A stretch of DNA of 64,000 nt from an uncultured Pelagibacteraceae bacterium (GTDB taxonomy: Bacteria > Pseudomonadota > Alphaproteobacteria > Pelagibacterales > Pelagibacteraceae): the NCBI GenBank assembly GCA_902591535.1, contig CACJBA010000002.1:62001-126000 (forward strand), written 5' to 3'. Position 1 is the stretch's first letter; every line of letters begins with the position of its first letter. The notes under the pieces were generated by a model. The model saw only the letters and a program-made list of their open reading frames with translations. It was not told the DNA's origin and did not search any database. Shown in pieces: positions 57,238 through 64,000 of this stretch. Made by a program: the position numbers and the translations under genes.

Positions 57238-57468
57238 TTACCAATCGGTAATATTGCTTTTATGGTCATTAGCACTAGGTCTTTTTCTAGCAAGTCTAGA
57301 AAGCTCTTCACTTTCAGCTCTTGCTGTCAAAATGTGCCAACCAACCCATAAGATCACAGCAATGATTACCAGTATACCTTCACTAGATCCAGCACCAGGG
57401 TAAATTGCACCAGCAACTTCTTCTGCCGGCTTATTAAGGTGATCTATCCAGTTTGTAACTGTAGCCAT
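57238..57468 (-). CDS. Small single-TM protein co-transcribed with ammonium transporter
   Basis: 76 aa, central hydrophobic segment GILVIIAVILWVGWHILTA; 11 bp after amt stop. Confidence 0.7.
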   Translation of the reverse strand: MATVTNWIDHLNKPAEEVAGAIYPGAGSSEGILVIIAVILWVGWHILTARAESEELSRLARKRPSANDHKSNITDW

Positions 57469-57479
57469 ATTTTCCTCCT

Positions 57480-58880
57480 TTACCTGGTTGCAGATGAAAC
57501 TGCTTTTTCATCTTCTTTAGCAGATTCCATCATTTCATAGTCTAATCCAGCTATCTCAACTTCACGAGGGATTCTTAATTTACCCATACCGTTAAGAACT
57601 TTAGCTATGATGTAGCCTGGTATTAGTCCAAGAACAACGAACATTATTAATGCTCCGATGAACTGTCCTAATGGATTAATTGTTGCATAAGTTGTTCCGT
57701 CCCACATAGCACCAACACTGTAACCAGATGATGGATAACCATTTAAGACAAAACCACAAATAACAAGACCTACAAATCCAGCATAACCATGTACTGCTAC
57801 GGCACCAACTGCATCATCAATTTTGAACTTACGTTCAACCCAGTAATGTAGTTTGTATGCAATTACAACACCGATCATACCAATGATCATTGCTTGAATT
57901 GGATGATATAAATCATTTCCAGCCGAAGCACAGATCACGCCTGCTAGACCACTTGAGTAAGTCCAGAAAGGATCTCCTTTAGCTATCCAGTATCCAGCTA
58001 ATAATCCTCCTGATAATGACATCAAGAAGTTAAATGTAATACCACTAAGTGTAGTAGGCGTTACGTAGATATTAGTAGCTGTCCAGTAAGATATTCCTTC
58101 CATACCATACTCAGGTCCTAGGTCGAAAATAGGTATGTTACATGCTGCGTAAAATCCCCAGAAACCAGTATAAATTAAAAATAATCCCACTGTTACTAAC
58201 CAAGGATTTCTTGGCCCAATGTTTCTTGGTTCTCCGCTAGACGAAAACTTACCAATTCTTGGTCCTAAAACCATTAGAACACCTAAAGCAAATCCACCCG
58301 CAATCGCGTGAATTACTCCTGATGCGTATGCATCGTGGTATCCTAGAAGTTTTAACATCCAACCATCGAAGTGCCATCCCCATGCAGCATCAATTGTCCA
58401 AAATACAGAACCAATTGCAATTGCTAAAATCCCAAATGCAAAAGTTGTAATTCTTTCAATTATTGCTCCAGAAACGATAGAAGCAGCTGTCCAAGAGAAA
58501 AGTAAAAAGGCAGCCCAGAAGACACCAGAAATATGGTCTCCTAAATTGACAGCCATTAAATCACTTGTAGCCGTATACCATGTAGCACTAAATGCAGACT
58601 CATCTGTGATAAGCGCAGTGCTTTCATTCATTATTGATGGTGCTAATCCAGGTCCTGTAGGAAAAGCCCAGTAAATCCACCAACCAAATAAAAACCATGT
58701 TACTGTTACCAGAGGTATCAGCATCGTGTTTTTCATAAGAGTATGTTGATGGTGTTTGTATCGAGAAGCTCCAACTTCATACATACAGAAACCGACGTGA
58801 ATTAAAAACATCAGTACTACCGTTACCCAATAGTAAAACTCTGTAAATATGGTTGTAAGAGCAGCCAACTGATCAGTCAT
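57480..58880 (-). CDS. amtB: Ammonium transporter
   Basis: Amt family: VHAIAGGFALGVLMVLGPRIG, VHGYAGFVGLVICG; 11 TM-like segments. Confidence 0.9.
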   Translation of the reverse strand: MTDQLAALTTIFTEFYYWVTVVLMFLIHVGFCMYEVGASRYKHHQHTLMKNTMLIPLVTVTWFLFGWWIYWAFPTGPGLAPSIMNESTALITDESAFSATWYTATSDLMAVNLGDHISGVFWAAFLLFSWTAASIVSGAIIERITTFAFGILAIAIGSVFWTIDAAWGWHFDGWMLKLLGYHDAYASGVIHAIAGGFALGVLMVLGPRIGKFSSSGEPRNIGPRNPWLVTVGLFLIYTGFWGFYAACNIPIFDLGPEYGMEGISYWTATNIYVTPTTLSGITFNFLMSLSGGLLAGYWIAKGDPFWTYSSGLAGVICASAGNDLYHPIQAMIIGMIGVVIAYKLHYWVERKFKIDDAVGAVAVHGYAGFVGLVICGFVLNGYPSSGYSVGAMWDGTTYATINPLGQFIGALIMFVVLGLIPGYIIAKVLNGMGKLRIPREVEIAGLDYEMMESAKEDEKAVSSATR

Positions 58881-58950
58881 ATTCTCTCTCCATATTTGTT
58901 TTATGAAACCCTATTAAATTTTATGATTCGATACAAACATAAAAGAAAGT

Positions 58951-58980
58951 TAAAAACCTACTATGAACAGTAGGTTTTTA
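58951..58980 (-). terminator. 12-bp stem-loop, terminator of the Mgs-like operon
   Basis: TAAAAACCTACT-atgaac-AGTAGGTTTTTA. Confidence 0.85.
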
Positions 58981-59006
58981 AAATAAATCAACTATCGATT
59001 GTAAAT

Positions 59007-59411
59007 TTAAAATTTTAAGTAAGCCTTTTTCAAATCAACAAGTGGATGCTTCGGAGACATTTGGAACTTAACTAAAAGCTCTCTTGCAATCATGTCTCTA
59101 TCCTGTTGGTTGTTAGGTAATTTTATTGATTTAGGAATAGTAACCCAACCGTTCGCATTTCTGCAAAATACAGCAGGTCTATCCTCTTCGTACCCCATAT
59201 GAACATCTTCCAACCAATTTAAATCATCCCATCCCATTGCTTCTATATATTTTTTTAGAAATGGAGTGAGTTTGCTATAATCAGGTAAAAGGTTTACATC
59301 ATATCGATAACCAATCGATTGACCGATCATCTTTTCCCTAGCTGTTTCTTTCTTTTTACCTAATTGGCCTTTTATCTCTTTAACTACTTTTTTACTTTTT
59401 TTCTTTGCCAT
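59007..59411 (-). CDS. Conserved-looking protein of unknown function in Mgs-like operon
   Basis: 134 aa, Lys-rich N-terminus MAKKKSKKVVK; tightly linked to FMN glutamate synthase-like gene. Confidence 0.75.
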   Translation of the reverse strand: MAKKKSKKVVKEIKGQLGKKKETAREKMIGQSIGYRYDVNLLPDYSKLTPFLKKYIEAMGWDDLNWLEDVHMGYEEDRPAVFCRNANGWVTIPKSIKLPNNQQDRDMIARELLVKFQMSPKHPLVDLKKAYLKF

Positions 59412-59422
59412 AGTTATTACCC

Positions 59423-60835
59423 TTATATTTTATGATAGTTATCAACTCCTACAGTGTAATTTGTTCCAGCTAATGGAACTTTTGCTAAAGCTGAGGCTTC
59501 AGATGTTAATGCAGCTAAATCTTCAGGCTCTAGAGAGTGGATATTTGTTTTACCACATGCTCTTGCTAAAAGTTGAGCTTCTAATGTCATAGAGTGTAAA
59601 TAATTATATACTCTAAGAGCGGCATCATCTGGATTTAATCTAGCTCTCAATTTTGGATCTTGAGTAGCAACACCTACTGGACATCTTCCAGTATGGCAGT
59701 GATAACATTCACCAGCTTTTACTCCCATTTCTTTTTCAAAGTTTGCCTCTGGAATATCTTTATTACAATTTAAAGCAATCATAGATCCAGTACCAATAGC
59801 TATTGCATCAGCTCCAAGAGCTAAAGCCTTAGCCATGTCAGCACCATCTCTTACTCCGCCTGCATAAATTAATGTTACTTTTCCAGTTTTACCAACATCG
59901 TCGATTGCTCTTCTAGCCTCTCTAATTGCAGCAATACCAGGTATACCAGTGTTTGCAGCAGCGATATGTGGACCAGCACCAGTTGATCCTTCCATTCCAT
60001 CTAAATATATAGAGTCAGGATCACATTTTGCAGCCATACGTACATCATCATAAACTTTAGATGCACCTAATTTTAATTGAATTGGCACTTTGTTTTTTGT
60101 TAATTGTCTTAACTCTTCAACTTTAAGAGCTAAATCATCTGGACCAAGCCAGTCTGGGTGTCTTGCAGGGGATCTTTGATCAATTCCAGATGGTAATGAT
60201 CTCATTTCAGCTACTTGGTCGGTAACTTTTTGACCCATTAAGTGTCCACCCATACCTACTTTTTGACCTTGTCCAATAAATACCTCAATACCATCTGCTA
60301 ATTGCGCATGATGTGGGTTAAAACCATATCTTGATTGAATACATTGGTAGTACCATTTTTCAGAATATCTTCTTTCATCAGGTATCATTCCACCTTCACC
60401 AGAACACGTGGCACTTCCAGCCATAGTTGCTCCTCTTGCTAAAGCAGTTTTTGCTTCATAAGAAAGTGCACCAAAACTCATTCCTGTAATATAAACAGGA
60501 ATATCTAACTCAATTGGATTTTCACATCTTGGACCAATAACAGTTTTAGTTTCACATTTTTCTCTATAACCTTCAATTACAAATCTAGTTAGTGTCCCTG
60601 GCAAGAATACCAAATCATCAAAAGTAGGAATTTTTTTCATTAGCGCCATACCACGCATTCGGTATCTTCCTAATTGAGATTTAATATGAATATCGTCTAT
60701 TACCTCAGGAGTAAAAATAGCATTGTGTCCTAATAAACTTTTGTTTCTTTTACCCTCTTCATGGACGTGAACATCTGCTTTTCCTCCAACACCTTTTCCA
60801 TTTTTTTTAATTTTTTTTGTTTTTTTCTTAGGCAT
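59423..60835 (-). CDS. FMN-binding glutamate synthase-like protein (MgsC/GlxD-like)
   Basis: GMSFGALSYEAKTALARGATMAGSATCSGEGGM, CYHCHTGRCPVGVATQDP. Confidence 0.9.
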   Translation of the reverse strand: MPKKKTKKIKKNGKGVGGKADVHVHEEGKRNKSLLGHNAIFTPEVIDDIHIKSQLGRYRMRGMALMKKIPTFDDLVFLPGTLTRFVIEGYREKCETKTVIGPRCENPIELDIPVYITGMSFGALSYEAKTALARGATMAGSATCSGEGGMIPDERRYSEKWYYQCIQSRYGFNPHHAQLADGIEVFIGQGQKVGMGGHLMGQKVTDQVAEMRSLPSGIDQRSPARHPDWLGPDDLALKVEELRQLTKNKVPIQLKLGASKVYDDVRMAAKCDPDSIYLDGMEGSTGAGPHIAAANTGIPGIAAIREARRAIDDVGKTGKVTLIYAGGVRDGADMAKALALGADAIAIGTGSMIALNCNKDIPEANFEKEMGVKAGECYHCHTGRCPVGVATQDPKLRARLNPDDAALRVYNYLHSMTLEAQLLARACGKTNIHSLEPEDLAALTSEASALAKVPLAGTNYTVGVDNYHKI

Positions 60836-61689
60836 TAAATTGCTCCCTTCTTCTCTGTAGGTTCCAAATTGTCATAATTCCAAAGTTTTTTACCTGCTAC
60901 AATTTTTTTCATTTTACTTACGTCAAAATTTTCACCAATTTCTGCAACCTTTAATTTTCTCTTAAGCCAATCTTGGTCACTCGATGTTAATTCTGCATCT
61001 ACAGCATCACTACCATAAGAACCAATTTCTCCACCTACGAAAATTGTCCCATCGTACATTGAGTCGCCTAGGTTTATTCCAACATCTCCAAGTATAATTA
61101 TTCTACCTCTTTGCATCATAAAACCTGTAAAAGCACCAGCATCACCACCAATTATGATAGTTCCACCCTTCATATCAATACCAGTTCTGGCACCAACACT
61201 ACCTTTACAAATTAAATCTCCGCCTCTGATCGCTGCACCAAAGCAAGATCCAGCATTTTTTTCGATAACTACTTTACCAGCCATTAGGTTTTCTGCACAT
61301 GACCATCCAACTCTACCGTTAATTCTAACTATGGGACCATCACATGAACCCATACCAAAGTAACCTAAGCTTCCTTCAAAAATTAAATTTAATTTGTTTA
61401 AGATACCAACACCAAGACTGTGTTTACCTTGTGGGTTTTTGATTACTATAGTTCCATATCCTTGGCTCATTAAGTTGTCTATTTCTTTATTGGCCTCGGG
61501 AGCAGTCATATCTAAAACATCTAACTCAGTTCTTTTGTTGAAATCAACATCGTAAGTGCCAAAATAGTAAAAGTTTTCTGCTTCATCAGGGTTAAAAAAC
61601 TTTTGCTGAGTTCTTCCTGTTAATACCTCAGTGTGCATACCCATTGATTGGGCTTTTGATTTTTTAGATACTGTTTTTAGATTTGCCAT
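60835..61689 (-). CDS. GXGXG (glutamate synthase C-terminal domain) protein (MgsB/GlxC-like)
   Basis: Repeated GG-type beta-helix: KGSVGARTGIDMKGGTIIIGGDAGAFTGFMMQRGRIIILGDVG. Confidence 0.9.
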   Translation of the reverse strand: MANLKTVSKKSKAQSMGMHTEVLTGRTQQKFFNPDEAENFYYFGTYDVDFNKRTELDVLDMTAPEANKEIDNLMSQGYGTIVIKNPQGKHSLGVGILNKLNLIFEGSLGYFGMGSCDGPIVRINGRVGWSCAENLMAGKVVIEKNAGSCFGAAIRGGDLICKGSVGARTGIDMKGGTIIIGGDAGAFTGFMMQRGRIIILGDVGINLGDSMYDGTIFVGGEIGSYGSDAVDAELTSSDQDWLKRKLKVAEIGENFDVSKMKKIVAGKKLWNYDNLEPTEKKGAI

Positions 61690-62621
61690 ACTTTTACCTC
61701 CCCATCAAATGGATCATATGTATCAATTTCTTGTGGTAATACAGATCTAATAGCAATTTCCTCAGATCCCATTGCTACTAAATCGTCAGACTCATATAAA
61801 ACTAATGGTTTTGCAGCCATAGTATCTTTTGCCATCCCTAAGGAGTCTTTCGTTGCAACAAAATAAGTAAATACTCCGTCAAGTCCTAATAAAGAGTCTT
61901 TCATTCCTTCCTCAAGCGTTGCACCTTCTCTCATTTTTTGAGCAATATAAACAGCAATAAGTTCTGAATCACATTCAGACATAAATCTCATACCCTTGTT
62001 TTCTAATACTCTTCTATTGTTCCAGTAATTTGTAAGTTGTCCATTATGAACTACAGAAACATCACTAAAAGGATAACCCCAAAAAGGGTGAGCTGATTTA
62101 ATATCAACACCAGACTCTGTAGCCATTCTTGCGTGACCTATAGCGTGAGTTCCTACAAGTTTATCTAATGAGTATCTATCGCAAACAGCTTTAGCATTTC
62201 CAAGATCTTTAATAACCTCTAATGATTTACCCATTGAAAGGATTTCAACACCAGGTATAGCCTCAACAGTTTGTGAAAAATTAAGAAGATCTTTAGCATC
62301 ATACTCTAATTCATACCTTAAAGAGTAGGGCAGTGTCCTTTCCTCTTTAATTATTTTAGCACCTATGTCTGCTAAAGTTTGATCAACTACTTTTTTTCTT
62401 TCATCATATACAGAAACATCTTCCATTACTGAAGAACTACCTTCTCCAACATTTTCACCTACTTTAAATCGCATGATAAAGTTTTTACCATCTGTATCAC
62501 CATACAAAGCGTAACCAGTTGAATCTTCTCCTCTGTGTTTTAATGCTTGAAGCATACCTTGCAACTCACTTCCTACATTAGAAGATTTTCCTCTATGAAT
62601 TAAACCTGCTATTCCACACAT
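61677..62621 (-). CDS. Class II glutamine amidotransferase (MgsA/GlxB-like)
   Basis: MCGIAGLIHRGK with Cys2 nucleophile, ALKHRGEDSTGYALYG, VVHNGQLTNYWNNR. Confidence 0.9.
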   Translation of the reverse strand: MCGIAGLIHRGKSSNVGSELQGMLQALKHRGEDSTGYALYGDTDGKNFIMRFKVGENVGEGSSSVMEDVSVYDERKKVVDQTLADIGAKIIKEERTLPYSLRYELEYDAKDLLNFSQTVEAIPGVEILSMGKSLEVIKDLGNAKAVCDRYSLDKLVGTHAIGHARMATESGVDIKSAHPFWGYPFSDVSVVHNGQLTNYWNNRRVLENKGMRFMSECDSELIAVYIAQKMREGATLEEGMKDSLLGLDGVFTYFVATKDSLGMAKDTMAAKPLVLYESDDLVAMGSEEIAIRSVLPQEIDTYDPFDGEVKVWQI

Positions 62622-62649
62622 ATATTTATACCCTTTCTATTTCTGTGAC

Positions 62650-64000
62650 CTACGGTAGACAATCAAGATAAGTATCCAGATCCCATTGTGTTGTTGCACC
62701 AAGGAATCTTTCCCACTCATCGTTTTTGTACCAATGGAAAACTTTATACATTTCATCTGGCATTGCAGATTTGATTACTTCATCTTCTGCCAGTCTATCC
62801 AAAGCTTCACCTAAACTTAATGGAAGTTTTTTAACATCTTTACCAGCTTTTTGAGCTTCATAAATATTTCTAGATTCTGGAGCTGCTGGTTTCATTTTTT
62901 TACTAATTCCTTCGTCACAAGCTTTTAATAAAGCTGCACCTAATAAGTAAGGATTATGCATTGAGTCTACCGATCTATACTCAAATCTTCCTGGAGCAGA
63001 AACTCTTAATCCACAAGTTCTGTTTTGATATCCCCAGTCAGCGTATACAGGAGCCCAAAATCCTTGATCCCATAATCTTCTGTAAGAGTTCACTGTTGAA
63101 GAACCAAGAGCAGTAAGTGCAGGCAAGTGTTTCATAATGCCTGCAATTGATTGTAGTCCAATTTTTCCTGGTAACTGCATATCCTTTGTGTCAGGCATAA
63201 ACGTATTTGTTCCACCCTCAACATAACTAAATACTCCATCAACTCCTGGCAAAGATTTATGACCAAGTTTATTTACTTTAACTTTTCCACCTTTCCATAA
63301 AGACATATTAGTATGACAACCACTTGCAGAAACACCCATAAATGGTTTTGTCATAAAGCAAGCAATTAAATTATTTTCTCTAGCAACTTGTGCACATATT
63401 TGCCTATATGTAGATAATCTATCTGCATTTCTTAGAACGTTATCATATGTCCAGTTTAGCTCTAATTGACCAGGCGCATCCTCATGATCACCTTGAATCA
63501 TATCAAGCCCCATTGCTGTTGCGTATTCAATAACTTTCATGAAAACTGGCCTTAATGATTCAAACTGATCAATGTGATAACAGAAAGGCTTAGAAAAACC
63601 TTTTCCAGTTGGAGTGCCATCATCATTTCTAGTTAACCACATCATTTCAGGTTCAGTTCCAACTCTTAATTCCAAACCATGTTTCTTTTTAAATTCATCC
63701 ATGAAAATTCTTAAATTTCCTCTGCAGTCTGAAGTTAAGTGACCACCCGGATTTACTCTTTCTTCTCTATTTCTAAAACAAGTACAAAATACTCTTCCAA
63801 CTCTTTTGTCCCAGGGTAGTTGAACAAAAGTTTCAGGATCAGGAATACCTACAAGCTCCATAGCTTCTGGTCCGTATCCGATATAATTATTATGACGATC
63901 TAAAAATAAGTTTGCTGTTGAACCATAGACTAATTGAAAACCTTTTTCTGCAGTTCTTTCCCAATGGTCAGCAGGTATACCTTTTCCAACAACTCTTCCA
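62650..64000 (-). CDS. Glutamine synthetase family protein (GlnT/GmaS-like), truncated by window edge
   Basis: GDHEDAPGQLELNWTYDN, FMTKPFMGVSASGCHTNMSLW; frame stays open upstream of the listed Met (GRVVGKGIPADHWERTAEKGFQLVYGSTANLFLDRHNNYIGYGPEA) to the window end. Confidence 0.88.
   Translation of the reverse strand, partial: GRVVGKGIPADHWERTAEKGFQLVYGSTANLFLDRHNNYIGYGPEAMELVGIPDPETFVQLPWDKRVGRVFCTCFRNREERVNPGGHLTSDCRGNLRIFMDEFKKKHGLELRVGTEPEMMWLTRNDDGTPTGKGFSKPFCYHIDQFESLRPVFMKVIEYATAMGLDMIQGDHEDAPGQLELNWTYDNVLRNADRLSTYRQICAQVARENNLIACFMTKPFMGVSASGCHTNMSLWKGGKVKVNKLGHKSLPGVDGVFSYVEGGTNTFMPDTKDMQLPGKIGLQSIAGIMKHLPALTALGSSTVNSYRRLWDQGFWAPVYADWGYQNRTCGLRVSAPGRFEYRSVDSMHNPYLLGAALLKACDEGISKKMKPAAPESRNIYEAQKAGKDVKKLPLSLGEALDRLAEDEVIKSAMPDEMYKVFHWYKNDEWERFLGATTQWDLDTYLDCLP

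Noticed and set aside
1-64000. tRNA, rRNA, CRISPR arrays, prophage or transposase genes
   Set aside because: None recognised on reading; intergenic gaps are short and no integrase or transposase motifs seen.

Overview
AT-rich 64 kb bacterial window. Gene content and compactness fit a SAR11/Pelagibacterales-like marine alphaproteobacterium (inference only; no rRNA or tRNA seen). It is dominated by uptake and catabolism of organic N/C compounds: (i) 106-11910, a sugar-type ABC importer fused operonically to a biotin-dependent PxpABC-like amide/lactam-processing enzyme set; (ii) a carnitine/gamma-butyrobetaine to glycine-betaine cluster with ProVWX; (iii) a Ugp transporter with tandem ugpE copies plus GDPD and 2H phosphoesterase; (iv) an ectoine-hydrolase-like pair and a Pot polyamine-type transporter; (v) beta-oxidation enzymes, agmatinase and ALDH; (vi) aconitase and housekeeping genes; (vii) an Amt / MgsABC-like / glutamine-synthetase-like nitrogen cluster. 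The most unusual signal is in the first operon. A 169-aa Asn/Lys-rich protein made of ~34-aa repeats carries the gapless motif Y-x3-D-x3-F-x2-[IL] four times. The same motif occurs twice in the interdomain linker of the biotin carboxylase-PxpB fusion. Separately, the C-terminal tails of the PxpC-like protein, the 169-aa protein and the ABC ATPase share a bipartite motif, K[IV]K[IV][IV]D[FY]xK...(K)IK[IV]xxF. This looks like a candidate peptide-tag or scaffold system linking an importer to its catabolic enzyme. A second recurrent pattern is a strong stem-loop directly after each of the four ABC substrate-binding-protein genes, often abutting the next start codon.
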